Of a DNA stretch of 64,000 nt, positions 1-7,701 are shown in pieces. The translations under genes and the position numbers were made by a program. Source of the stretch: Putridiphycobacter roseus. GTDB lineage: Bacteria; Bacteroidota; Bacteroidia; Flavobacteriales_D; Crocinitomicaceae. The stretch spans positions 1 through 64,000 of the forward strand of contig NZ_QKSB01000014.1 in assembly GCF_003234935.1 (NCBI RefSeq). The letters are read 5' to 3'. Numbering within the stretch: position 1 is the stretch's first letter; each line of letters starts with the position of its first letter. Below the pieces are notes generated by a model. The model searched no databases. It was given only the letters and a program-made list of their open reading frames with translations, and was not told where the DNA came from.

Positions 1-73
1 TGGAAATTGTCTACCGAAAACTGTGGGGTGCTGTGGTTTTTTAAACCCTTTTTTACCTACTTGCGCTTGTAGT
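1..73 (-). other. Start of a further cassette, cut by window edge
   Basis: On the minus strand this stretch follows directly after the attI-like core at the left end of repeat A (the GTTG|TTA junction near 74-77). By analogy with the other junctions it should be the 5' end of another cassette whose gene lies off the left edge. No convincing coding sequence was seen in the 73 bases themselves. Confidence 0.3.
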
Positions 74-284
74 TAACAACCGAGTAAAGCACACTAATAT
101 AAATAACATAATTGTTGTTATCGACTAGTTAGCTTTGCCTTAGCCGTTTTTAAGCATTTGTTACTTGTTATTAAATGTTTAGTTTAAAACAAACATTTGT
201 AAACAGTTATGTAGACAAATATAATAAACAATCCCTTAAAAATTAATGGACTAGCTTTTTTTTATTGGATGGCCTGCGGTTTAA
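74..284 (-). repeat. attI-like repeat A, left copy
   Basis: About 210 bases that recur at 9022-9242 with only scattered substitutions and a ~10-base indel. Both copies begin with TAACAACCGAGTAAA and end near ATTGGATG, and cassette genes lie between them. On the minus strand each copy ends in CTCGGTTG|TTA, a core like the integron crossover G|TTRRRY, after which the two copies diverge. The repeat contains CAAATATAATAA, whose complement is a TATATTTG element (Bacteroidota -7 type) pointing into the following cassette. On its right border the unit starts with CG|TTAAATT, again a core-like junction. Calling it attI is inference. Confidence 0.6.
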
Positions 285-346
285 TTTAACGTTCCAACAG
301 AGGTTAGGGGGGGGTAAAATAATACTTGGCTTGCATATATGTTTTA

Positions 347-829
347 TTAAAAATTAAAACCTGCTTTAATTCCAATTTGAACGTTATTATAATGGTTCGG
401 AGGGGTTTTTGAAAAATGTAAGGAAGGAGTCCATCCAACAGAAGCAAATCCACCGCTTGTTTTTTTTGAAGACACTCTTAAACCCAACCAAGTATAATAA
501 TTTATAAAAGTAAATGATTTGTAAAAATATGGTGAAGCATATATCGCACTTTCAATAAAAACATATTTGAAGTCAAAAAGCGCAATCATTCCTAAATTCA
601 AGCCATAAATAGGCCGATCTAAAGGATCTTGGTCGTCTGCATATTCATTAAGTACAACCCCGGTTGCTCCATTAAGTAGTAATTTCCCTTGGTGAAGTAT
701 GGTTCTGTCATATGAAAACCCTACTATAGATTGACCTCCAAATTGCAGTCCCAGAAAATTTTTATTCACATCTTGACTATAAGTATAAGAACCAAAACAA
801 AGCGATATAATCAACAAGCGTGTTTTCAT
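347..829 (-). CDS. Secreted beta-barrel-like protein of unknown function
   Basis: 160 residues. The N-terminus is a clear signal peptide (hydrophobic LLIISLCFGSYTYS followed by Q), so the protein is exported. The rest alternates aromatic and polar residues in short strands separated by glycines, and ends in a strand finishing with Phe (GIKAGFNF), as outer-membrane beta-barrels of Bacteroidota often do. No catalytic motif or named family was recognised. It is the last gene of array 1 before repeat A, and a weak attC-like site (838-905) lies just upstream. Function unknown; the outer-membrane location is inferred from composition only. Confidence 0.6.
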   Translation of the reverse strand: MKTRLLIISLCFGSYTYSQDVNKNFLGLQFGGQSIVGFSYDRTILHQGKLLLNGATGVVLNEYADDQDPLDRPIYGLNLGMIALFDFKYVFIESAIYASPYFYKSFTFINYYTWLGLRVSSKKTSGGFASVGWTPSLHFSKTPPNHYNNVQIGIKAGFNF

Positions 830-837
830 TATTAATG

Positions 838-905
838 GTTACTAATGTTTGAATATGAGTATTAACCTGCCGATAGGTGGCTACTAATTATATTTATTGT
901 TGTAT
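838..905 (-). other. Possible attC-like site
   Basis: Imperfect dyad between the NAD-kinase-like gene and the next gene: AATATGAGTA pairs loosely with TACTAATTATATT, flanked by CTAATG on one side and ATTGTTG on the other. The stop codon of the upstream gene (894) lies inside it, as in the clearer attC-like sites. Much weaker than families A and B. Confidence 0.35.
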
Positions 906-1826
906 GGTGCTATTCATTACTATGTTTGCTGTTTCTTTTGCTATTCCGATTGTCGCAATTGAGCCACTATTAAAATTTAAAAAGTCTTTTTCAATGCCGT
1001 CACTAAATATTATTCCATTATTTGGCATAAATGATTCTATTGTTAAGGTGTTATTTCTGATAATTCCTGCTGTCATTTCTGTTTGAGTTCTAATACTTTT
1101 AAACGGTTCTCTAACAGCAAAAAGTAAATCCTTCTCTTTTAGTTTTGGCTGTTTAAGTGTCAGGTTTTTTTCAAACATATTAGTAACACCATAAGCCATA
1201 TTAAAAATTGAACTCAACCATCCTGTTGAACCTGCGGAAGTTGAAATGATGATTCCACTTGATGAATGTTGTTCCGTTTTGTTCTTGAATGATATTTTAT
1301 AACGAGCAGAAACGTGAGAAGAAGCACCAATGAATAAATCATTAAAAGCAAGCAATCTTTGACCGTCATTCAATTTTGCTTCGGCAAAACTCATAATTTT
1401 TGAGTTGAACTTATTAGTTAGCACATTTTCAACTCCTTGAATAAAATTCATTGTGTTGAAAGGCAACAATATCCCATCATATCTTTCAATATCTGGATTT
1501 ACGGCAATTATGGGAAGATTGTCAGAATATTTCGCTGTATTTGCTACAAGTCCATCTTGACCAATCACAATTATTATATTCTTCTTGGAAAAAATATAAG
1601 AAGAAACATATTGTCTGTCAATAGTTTTGTTTTTAATTACTTTTGATAGTTGTGTTTGTAAAGAATTTAATGAGTTTTTAAAGATCTCATCTTCTATCTC
1701 ATACTCATCAAAATTTCCTCCAAGTCTTTCTATGTAGAACTTGGCTTGAGCCTTTGTATTAAATCTTTCTATTAGTGATTCTAAACGAGTTTTACTCTTT
1801 ACGATTATTGCATACTCAAAACTCAT
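894..1826 (-). CDS. NAD-kinase-like (diacylglycerol/sugar kinase fold) protein
   Basis: 310 residues with the layout of the ATP-NAD kinase superfamily. A GGDGT-like motif appears as GQDGL (residues ~89-93), followed by FND at ~161-163 where NAD kinases have NE, and STSAGSTGW at ~195-203 matching the family's STPTGSTAY motif. The second Gly of GGDG is Gln, so activity on NAD is uncertain. The N-terminal ~80 residues are not typical of NadK and may be a partner or regulatory region. The start codon overlaps the stop of the SPFH gene (ATGA), so the two are translationally coupled and probably work together. Located in a cassette array rather than with housekeeping genes; a housekeeping NAD kinase seems unlikely. 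Confidence 0.7.
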   Translation of the reverse strand: MSFEYAIIVKSKTRLESLIERFNTKAQAKFYIERLGGNFDEYEIEDEIFKNSLNSLQTQLSKVIKNKTIDRQYVSSYIFSKKNIIIVIGQDGLVANTAKYSDNLPIIAVNPDIERYDGILLPFNTMNFIQGVENVLTNKFNSKIMSFAEAKLNDGQRLLAFNDLFIGASSHVSARYKISFKNKTEQHSSSGIIISTSAGSTGWLSSIFNMAYGVTNMFEKNLTLKQPKLKEKDLLFAVREPFKSIRTQTEMTAGIIRNNTLTIESFMPNNGIIFSDGIEKDFLNFNSGSIATIGIAKETANIVMNSTIQQ

Positions 1827-2845
1827 TTTTTAGGTGTTCCTTTTTCGTTTAGAATTGAATCTAATAAGTCTGGACTAATATTTAAATTACCAATTTTTTC
1901 AGCATTGTCTGCTAACTCTCTAAATGCGAGTGAAATATTAAATCTTGGGTCAGAATTATTATTTAAAGCAGTCAAAGTTTTCCAATCCATATCTCTATAT
2001 GGTTTTAGAGTTGTCTCTAATACGTAACCCTTTGTTTCCGCTTCTTTTTTGTCATTTTCTGTTTTTTGTTCAATAAGCGATTTACGCTGATTTTCAACTG
2101 AAATATCAGCTTCCAACTGCATTTCCCTCAATTTTCTTTGGTTTTCAGCCTTTTGAACATCAGATTCCATTTTCTTTTCTGCTATTTGTTTTTGTTTTTC
2201 CTCAACCGCAATTTCTGTATTTAGTTCTGATTCTTTAATTATTCGTTCTTGCTCAACTGCAAAATTTCGTCTTTCATAAACTGCCAAGTCAGCTTCTTGC
2301 TGCAGTTTTTCACGTGTTTCAGTTTCCAATGCTCTTGCCATTTCTGGGGTTGCTTGAATGGCAAGAATATTTGCACCAAGAATCTCAATTCCAAGCATAC
2401 CAATTGCTGTAGAAGATTTTAGTCCTTCTGTAATATTTTCTTCGATTGCTTTTGCAGAACGTATTGCTTCTTTCAGTTTTATTCCGTGAATGTATGCAGA
2501 AGTTGCAGTCTGTGCTTCATTGATTATTCTTTGATTCAGTTTCTCAATATCATTCTTTTTGTATTGTCCGTTATCCTGAACCGTAAAATCTAGAACGTCT
2601 GCTAATGTTTTTGGGTTGTTTATTTTATAACTTATTTGTCCTTGAATTGTTACCGTTTGGTAATCATTTGTAGATTCATTAAAAACAAATGGCAAGTCAT
2701 TACTTCCCATTGGAATTGCCGCTATTGAACTATTAGGTGCAAAATAGAAAAATGATAGTCCTCTTCCTTCTCTTTTTATGTTTCCATTTTTAAAATGAAG
2801 AACATAAGTCATTGAGTCAAATTTTATGTGTTTAATTCCAAACAT
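1823..2845 (-). CDS. SPFH/Band 7 (flotillin-like) domain protein
   Basis: 340 residues. An SPFH domain occupies roughly residues 10-190 (strand-rich N-terminus, TVTIQGQISYKINNP, then a helical half ending ATPEMARALETETREKLQQEAD). A long charged coiled coil (~190-280), rich in Glu, Lys and Gln, follows, and then a helical tail. There is no N-terminal membrane segment or signal peptide, unlike many flotillins, so it may be cytosolic or peripherally attached. SPFH proteins form large ring or cage oligomers. First gene of a two-gene unit with the downstream NAD-kinase-like gene, with a 4-base overlap. The pairing suggests an SPFH assembly that carries or controls a nucleotide-handling enzyme; this is inference. 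Confidence 0.8.
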   Translation of the reverse strand: MFGIKHIKFDSMTYVLHFKNGNIKREGRGLSFFYFAPNSSIAAIPMGSNDLPFVFNESTNDYQTVTIQGQISYKINNPKTLADVLDFTVQDNGQYKKNDIEKLNQRIINEAQTATSAYIHGIKLKEAIRSAKAIEENITEGLKSSTAIGMLGIEILGANILAIQATPEMARALETETREKLQQEADLAVYERRNFAVEQERIIKESELNTEIAVEEKQKQIAEKKMESDVQKAENQRKLREMQLEADISVENQRKSLIEQKTENDKKEAETKGYVLETTLKPYRDMDWKTLTALNNNSDPRFNISLAFRELADNAEKIGNLNISPDLLDSILNEKGTPKK

Positions 2846-2940
2846 ATTATTTTCAGTTATTATTTTTTGTTACTTGATTCGTTTTAATGCCATACGACTG
2901 GCTATGTTTCTGTTTGCTTTACTTAACAGAAATTTAATTA

Positions 2941-3010
2941 GATAACCGCCAAGACATTGTTTAGCTAAACTAGTCATTTTAATTATTCTATACAATGTAT
3001 TGGCGCACTT
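2941..3010. other. Inverted repeat in intergenic region
   Basis: GCCAAGACATTGT (2948-2960) pairs with ACAATGTATTGGC (2991-3004) with one mismatch, leaving a ~30-base loop that contains TTAGCTAA. An AACC core-like sequence lies on the left. It may be another attC-like structure between the SPFH cassette and the DUF4238 gene, or a terminator; there is no T-run. The rest of the 258-base gap holds nothing recognised. Confidence 0.4.
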
Positions 3011-3103
3011 TCAGATAACTAAATAACTGATTGGTAAATGGAATTTGAATATAGGTTTTGGTGTGGCTAGTTTTCCTTGTTGTTTTTTATTTAAAATGTA
3101 ATT

Positions 3104-4009
3104 CTACCCAAAATCTTTTATGAATAATTTTAAATAATTCTCATTTTCGCAGGCAATTTCACCGTATGAATTATCTAAAATTACTTTATTAAAAGCTTTA
3201 ACCAATTCACTTTCTAAATCATAAATACCATGCCCGAAAACCTGTAGTTCTTTGGGAATTATTCTGTTTGAAGTTACAGAAATAAGTATTTTACTATTTA
3301 TAGGCATTAGTACTGACGCTATTGGTTCAGAATTATTTACATAAATTTTATCATTTAAAATATCATTATGTAATTTCACCCTTACAACTACGGCTGTTGA
3401 ATCTGGAAGCATAAAAAAGTCTTTTTCAGGAGCTAAGTTGATTGAATATGTAACTTCACCCATAAGTTCTTTAATACCATCTTTTAATTCTTTAAAATTA
3501 ATTGGAGTTTTATTCCTTAAATCAGATCGGTTATTATAAAGTGCATAAATCTGATGTTTAAGCTCATCTGTTGCGAGTTCAGCCATTTTATATAATGTAC
3601 TCCAAATAGCATTATTTCTTAATTCAATTTTTTTTGGATGTCTTGCTTGACCAATTAAAGCCATCCATAAAAGATAATCCAAGGAATTTATGACTTCATC
3701 ATAATTCGGTATTGTGGCTTCTAAACCGATTTTTAAATTTATTGCTTTTACTACTGTGTCGTAATGTATGTTGAAATCATTTTCAAAATTTTGATTTAAT
3801 AATGTTTCAACAGAACTGTGGTCAATTTCTCCAGAATGTTCTTTTCGCGAGTTTAAATCATATTCAGAAAAAAGTTTCTTGGTTGAATTTTTAATTTGAA
3901 ATACGTGATAAGTGCTATTTCGATTGTATTTATAGATTTTCCCTTCTGATGATAAGAATTTTTTACTAAGCACTTGTGATACGTAATGATGATTCCTTGG
4001 TTCACTCAT
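3104..4009 (-). CDS. DUF4238 domain protein
   Basis: 301 residues. The N-terminus has the DUF4238 hallmark: a basic/His-rich NHHYVSQVLSKKFLS followed by GKIYKYNRN, then a helical body with a mid-region WMALIGQARHPKKIELR and a C-terminal region resembling stress-response DUF4238 proteins. DUF4238 proteins are widespread, of unknown biochemistry, and often found in accessory or mobile regions; nuclease-like roles have been suggested but nothing here proves one. No signal peptide or membrane segment. Start chosen at the first Met, directly before the conserved His pair. It sits between cassette-type intergenic regions, and no clear attC-like site was found immediately next to it. Confidence 0.75.
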   Translation of the reverse strand: MSEPRNHHYVSQVLSKKFLSSEGKIYKYNRNSTYHVFQIKNSTKKLFSEYDLNSRKEHSGEIDHSSVETLLNQNFENDFNIHYDTVVKAINLKIGLEATIPNYDEVINSLDYLLWMALIGQARHPKKIELRNNAIWSTLYKMAELATDELKHQIYALYNNRSDLRNKTPINFKELKDGIKELMGEVTYSINLAPEKDFFMLPDSTAVVVRVKLHNDILNDKIYVNNSEPIASVLMPINSKILISVTSNRIIPKELQVFGHGIYDLESELVKAFNKVILDNSYGEIACENENYLKLFIKDFG

Positions 4010-4093
4010 ATTCTTTCTTTGTAAGTGTTAAAACACAATTATTTGCTACATTCAAGTCAAGAAACGCTAAAGTTATGATTTCAATTGTTTTTA

Positions 4094-4372
4094 TTATTTA
4101 TAAGATTCAGTTGGGAGTATTTTAAAACTCATTCCTTGATCTACAAACCCATCCATAAAATCACTCAATCTGTTATAAACTGATTCATTATTATTTATTC
4201 TAGTATCAATTTGAATTTCTTTATGGAATTCAAGAAACAATTCGTAAATCTCTTTTTTCGAAAATGTATTTTTATGAAGCTCCTCAATAAACTCCACAAA
4301 TCTACAATGATGATTTTCATTTAATAAAATATCAAATAGTCTGTTTCTGTATTTATCTAATTCCAGTTTCAT
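4094..4372 (-). CDS. Small hypothetical cytosolic protein
   Basis: 92 residues, mostly helical and acidic, no signal peptide or membrane segment. The start lies 13 bases inside the cassette that begins at the R' core of the attC-like site 4385-4448, the usual position for the first gene of a cassette. No family was recognised. The size and composition would fit a small immunity-type or antitoxin-type protein, but nothing in the sequence supports a specific role. Between its stop and the DUF4238 start codon there is only a weak dyad (AACAATTG with TAATTGTGTT), so the two genes may share a cassette. Confidence 0.5.
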   Translation of the reverse strand: MKLELDKYRNRLFDILLNENHHCRFVEFIEELHKNTFSKKEIYELFLEFHKEIQIDTRINNNESVYNRLSDFMDGFVDQGMSFKILPTESYK

Positions 4373-4384
4373 ATCAATTAGCTA

Positions 4385-4448
4385 CAACGGTTGAGCATGT
4401 TTTCCTTGCTGTAAGGTACGAAACAGTAATGAAATATAGGTTTTGTTA
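4385..4448 (-). other. attC-like site, family A (A1)
   Basis: Shares the family A core with sites at 6059, 7631, 24959, 30562 and 32799: on the plus strand AACGG-TTGAGCATG, then TTGCTGTAAGGTACGAAACAG, then a GTTA core. On the minus strand ACTGT and ACAGCA pair around the loop TTCGTACCTT. The ends are AACG and GTTA, as in integron attC R'/R'' boxes. Confidence 0.65.
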
Positions 4449-4525
4449 CTTTTAATTATTTTCTGCTTTATTCAGGTTTAAATCGAATCACAAATTATTG
4501 CGTTACTTTTATTGCTTGTTATTGA

Positions 4526-4792
4526 TTGACCCATTTTTTTAAATCGTTTAAAAAAGTAACTGAAGGCCGAATTTATGAAAAGGTTGAATTACTGACAATC
4601 GAAGAAGAAATTAACTGTGAGCCATTACATGCCGTTATTTTATATGACAGTGAATTATATCTTCGAAGGGCCATCCAAAAATCACGGTCTTTATCGCCAT
4701 TCTATATTTTTATCGAATCCTATCCTCTAATTGCGATACCTCAAAAAATTAAATTATACTTTTCAGGACATTATCACTTTGGCTTAGAATAA
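4526..4792 (+). CDS. Possible gene or gene remnant on the opposite strand
   Basis: 88 codons starting from TTG directly after an in-frame TGA; no in-frame ATG is available. The translated sequence is protein-like in the middle (EGRIYEKVELLTIEEEIN, then AVILYDSELYLRRAIQ) with balanced composition, unlike the shadow frames around it. It converges on, and overlaps by 19 bases, the barrel-like gene ending at 4774. It is the only plus-strand candidate in array 1. Probably a 5'-truncated remnant or an inverted cassette gene. No family recognised. Confidence 0.3.
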   Translation: MTHFFKSFKKVTEGRIYEKVELLTIEEEINCEPLHAVILYDSELYLRRAIQKSRSLSPFYIFIESYPLIAIPQKIKLYFSGHYHFGLE

Positions 4793-5724
4793 AGCGTCCT
4801 CCCTCCAAGAGAAAGTCCAATGCTAAGCTTGAAATAATATGGAGTGATATAATCTATTTTGTACTGATTAATATGGTTAAAAATAACAGGTTCAGAATTA
4901 CCTAAACCAAAGCCAATAAACTGGCCAACACCAAGACCTAATGTGTAAGAACTAATTGTGTAATTTCTAAATCCTTTTTGATATTCATAACTTAATTTCC
5001 ATCCAAAAGGATTAAACTCAAAATCACTAAAAATTTCATTACCTGTAATTTTCAAAGAATTATTTAAAAAAAGATATGACCGACTGTTGCTCAGAGCATA
5101 AGTAAAGTTAACTTTAAATCTGTGAATGATAATTGTTGAATTAAAGAAACACTTATCTATAGCTACAGCCTTATAAGCCCTTGACCTTTCAAAACTTGCT
5201 CCTAAGTGCACATCATCAATCTTACTTACTACAGTTGTGGTTATATTATTATTTTTAGAAGAATAACCAAACCGAGAACGTCCTAACCCAAAATATAAAT
5301 ATTGTGAATTCAAATATCTAGTCTTCGTAAAAACTCGTTGATTCAAATATATAAGTGAATCACTTTCAGACCAATAATTTAACATAATTTTCTTATTCTT
5401 CGATTTCTGTTTACTATTAAACATCCAATTTAATAATACACTACCACTAAAATCACCTGCAGCTTGTAATGGAACAGAAACAATAAGTCGATTGTTTAAA
5501 TGAAATCTAGGCTCGAAATGAACTCCCAAATAGTTTCTTGATATTTGATTGCAAAATACTTTCTTTACGTTTATTTCCCATCTAGGTAAAACTGATGGGT
5601 TGTCTTCTAAGATTATTCTTTTAATCTCCCCTTCAAACACATCAATTTCAACAGTGTCTCCCTGGCTAAAAACACACCAGGCCTGCAATGAGGTTATAAT
5701 TAATAATAATTTTAATTGTTTCAT
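4774..5724 (-). CDS. Outer-membrane-like protein, paralogue of 6111-7094
   Basis: 316 residues from the Met at 5724, chosen over an upstream Met at 5754 because MKQLKLLLIITSLQAW followed by CVFSQ is a normal signal peptide. The mature protein begins with an acidic segment and the landmark DNPSVLPRWEINVK, then many alternating beta strands, ending GLSLGGRTLYSKPK. The neighbour at 6111-7094 has the same landmark (DDPSVLPKWEINIQ) and a similar end (GFSFGGKTKYTRKK), so the two are diverged tandem paralogues. Likely an outer-membrane beta-barrel; substrate or role unknown. Confidence 0.65.
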   Translation of the reverse strand: MKQLKLLLIITSLQAWCVFSQGDTVEIDVFEGEIKRIILEDNPSVLPRWEINVKKVFCNQISRNYLGVHFEPRFHLNNRLIVSVPLQAAGDFSGSVLLNWMFNSKQKSKNKKIMLNYWSESDSLIYLNQRVFTKTRYLNSQYLYFGLGRSRFGYSSKNNNITTTVVSKIDDVHLGASFERSRAYKAVAIDKCFFNSTIIIHRFKVNFTYALSNSRSYLFLNNSLKITGNEIFSDFEFNPFGWKLSYEYQKGFRNYTISSYTLGLGVGQFIGFGLGNSEPVIFNHINQYKIDYITPYYFKLSIGLSLGGRTLYSKPK

Positions 5725-5809
5725 AAAAAGGTTTTTAAACCAAAAAAACGCCATTAATCTGTGACTTATAGTGGCTTTTCGTAAATTATAAATATACTAT
5801 CTATTTACT

Positions 5810-6019
5810 TTATTTTGAATTTACATGATCGTACAAAAAAGAGTTATTTTCTTTTAAACCAAATTTTTTGTCGCCATTTCTAGTGGTTTCAGTTTCCGAT
5901 AATGTAAACTCACTTATTGGTTTTTCTGATATTGAGGTAACGGTTAGCATTGAATCTTTCAAATATTGGTCATTTTCAATTTCTGCTACTTCCTTATTAG
6001 AACAAGCTAAAAGAGGCAT
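5810..6019 (-). CDS. Short lipoprotein-like ORF, probably frameshifted at its start
   Basis: 69 residues beginning MPLLACSNKE, a lipobox-like LLAC with only five residues before the Cys, too short for an export signal, and an in-frame stop lies just upstream. In another frame an ATG at 6048 gives MKSKYYYSFICLF, which would join the LACSNKE sequence after a single-base shift and make a normal lipoprotein signal. So this is either a small lipoprotein gene with a start-region frameshift or a decayed one. The remainder is acidic and polar with no recognised family. It follows attC-like site A2 and is the first gene of its cassette. Confidence 0.4.
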   Translation of the reverse strand: MPLLACSNKEVAEIENDQYLKDSMLTVTSISEKPISEFTLSETETTRNGDKKFGLKENNSFLYDHVNSK

Positions 6020-6058
6020 ATGAAACTATAATAATATTTTGATTTCATTAATATTTAA

Positions 6059-6126
6059 TTAACGTTTGAGCATATTTTCGTTGCTGTAAGGTATATAACA
6101 GCTATGAAATTTACCCGTTGTTAGGT
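6059..6126 (-). other. attC-like site, family A (A2)
   Basis: Plus strand TTAACGTTTGAGCATATTTT, then TTGCTGTAAGGTATATAACAG, then GCTATGAAATTT and GTTGTTAGG. Inner arms AGCTGT/ACAGCA and outer arms AAATTTC/GAAAATAT. The R'' end GTTAGG matches the start of the cassette that ends here (GTTAGGGAGC, complement of 7626-7635). The stop codon of the barrel-like gene (6111-6113) lies inside the site. Confidence 0.7.
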
Positions 6127-7094
6127 GCTTTTTTCCGTGTATATTTTGTTTTTCCTCCAAATGAAAATCCAAATCTTATGTTAATATATAGCGTGTTACT
6201 GTATGATCTAGGATTACTTGTCCAACCTAATATACCAACACCTATCTGTTTATAGCGTGCTTTTTGGCCTGTTTCAATTCCAAAAGTAAAAGCACTAGAT
6301 GAATGCTTTATGCTTTTACTAAAGCAATATCCTATTCTCCAACCAAAAGGTATAAATTTAAGAAATTCTGAGGCCCTAGCATCCTGAAGTGCGGCAGCAT
6401 TATAAGAGTATCCTTGCGAAAAATACATATCAAACTCATTGACTAATCCTAAAGTCCCATTTACATATAATCGATTAATTCTAAATTGAGAAATTGAAAC
6501 ACTATCAATCTGAAGATGAATTGCTTTTGACTTTTCCCTACTAAATCCGAAAATTAATTCCAAAGTTCTGATTGCACCGCCGTCAAATGAAATAGTAGGT
6601 CCATATATCTTGTGTTTTTGATAAGATGAACCTGATTGACAATACCCTATTCCAAAGTCTCCGTAATAACTACTAAGTTTATTCCTATTGATATTTCTCC
6701 AAATTATGCTATCATTTTTTATGGTTATGATCTCTTCCTTTACGCTTTCTTTACTTGTTAATTCATAATGACCCAATAGCTTACAATCTATTGCTCTCAC
6801 AGTGTCGTTATAGGCCGGAATTAAATCGTATTTTGAATATGAAAACATTAGTGGCATAGAAAAAGACAAGTTCTCACATCTATATCTTGGTTCAAGATAT
6901 GCTCCAATAAAATTTGGACTTAAACCTATACTGAAAGGTTGTATATTTATTTCCCATTTAGGCAGAACTGAAGGGTCATCTTCATAAATCAATTCCTTTG
7001 TTAAGCTCCCATCTCCAGTAGTTATTCTTTTTGTTTGACTAAGACCGGTAAAAGCAATAAATAGTATAATTGAAATAATAATTTCTTTTCTCAT
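6111..7094 (-). CDS. Outer-membrane-like protein, paralogue of 4774-5724
   Basis: 327 residues with signal peptide MRKEIIISIILFIAFTGLS followed by Q. It has the landmark DDPSVLPKWEINIQ near residue 40 and many predicted beta strands, with paralogous similarity across its length to the protein encoded at 4774-5724. The C-terminal extension KKAPNNG and the stop codon are contributed by the attC-like site A2, so the end of the protein was probably set by cassette formation. It lies 14 bases after the lipoprotein gene at 7109-7600 and in the same cassette, which suggests a surface lipoprotein/outer-membrane pair. Function unknown. Confidence 0.65.
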   Translation of the reverse strand: MRKEIIISIILFIAFTGLSQTKRITTGDGSLTKELIYEDDPSVLPKWEINIQPFSIGLSPNFIGAYLEPRYRCENLSFSMPLMFSYSKYDLIPAYNDTVRAIDCKLLGHYELTSKESVKEEIITIKNDSIIWRNINRNKLSSYYGDFGIGYCQSGSSYQKHKIYGPTISFDGGAIRTLELIFGFSREKSKAIHLQIDSVSISQFRINRLYVNGTLGLVNEFDMYFSQGYSYNAAALQDARASEFLKFIPFGWRIGYCFSKSIKHSSSAFTFGIETGQKARYKQIGVGILGWTSNPRSYSNTLYINIRFGFSFGGKTKYTRKKAPNNG

Positions 7095-7108
7095 AATTTA
7101 TAGACTTA

Positions 7109-7600
7109 CTAGTCAATTATAACCTTTGAAATGAGGCCTCCAATCCAATCAATCTTTCCTGGCAAGGTAAGTACATCCCCCTGGGTTATATATGATACTA
7201 ATTCGTAAGTTGTTGTGTCATGCTTTTTATTACCCTCTGATGACAAAACAAAGAATGTAAACAGATCTGCGTAATTTTGTATGTTGTATGTTTCAGCGGA
7301 ATCGTAAATAGGATATATTGAATCTTCGTGCAGAAGTTCAATCTTAACAGCTCCCTCATCTAACATTTTATTGACAAAACTTTCGTATACTTCTACATAA
7401 CATTCCGAAATATAAAAGCATGAATTGTCTTCATTTTGAGAATCAATAAACTCGTTATAATTCACTGCAGATGCATCTGTGCACCCAACTTTTTTTTTAC
7501 ACGCCGACAATTGCAACATTGCAAGTATTACCAAAGGTAAGATAATAGGACTTTTAAATTTTATCTCTTTAATTGCCCTATACTTTACTGATAAATTCAT
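7109..7600 (-). CDS. Lipoprotein with CTDxxAxNYN motif
   Basis: 163 residues. The N-terminus is long and basic, then a hydrophobic stretch PIILPLVILAMLQ and the lipobox LSAC, so it is a lipoprotein. Directly after the Cys comes KKKVGCTDASAVNYN, ending NSCFY: this Cys-bracketed CTDxxAxNYN motif is common in surface proteins of Bacteroidota. The remaining ~100 residues are unrecognised. First gene of the cassette whose R' core lies just upstream (attC-like A3), with the barrel-like gene downstream. Confidence 0.65.
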   Translation of the reverse strand: MNLSVKYRAIKEIKFKSPIILPLVILAMLQLSACKKKVGCTDASAVNYNEFIDSQNEDNSCFYISECYVEVYESFVNKMLDEGAVKIELLHEDSIYPIYDSAETYNIQNYADLFTFFVLSSEGNKKHDTTTYELVSYITQGDVLTLPGKIDWIGGLISKVIID

Positions 7601-7630
7601 TTTAGCTCTCTTTAGTTTTTGTATTGCTCC

Positions 7631-7701
7631 CTAACGTTTGAGCAAATTTACGTTGCTGTAAGGTACGAAACAGCTATGGAATTTGCTTGTTGTTATGGTT
7701 C
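7631..7701 (-). other. attC-like site, family A (A3)
   Basis: The best family A site. On the minus strand GCAAATT pairs with AATTTGC (outer arms), AGCTGT with ACAGCA (inner arms), loop TTCGTACCTT. The R'' end GTTATGGTTC (plus strand, 7692-7701) is the exact complement of GAACCATAAC at 9016-9025, the start of the cassette it terminates. The stop codon of the recombinase-like gene lies inside the site. Confidence 0.75.

Noticed and set aside
877..1086. Plus-strand frame opposite the NAD-kinase-like gene
   Set aside because: Shadow frame inside a coding region with better support on the other strand.
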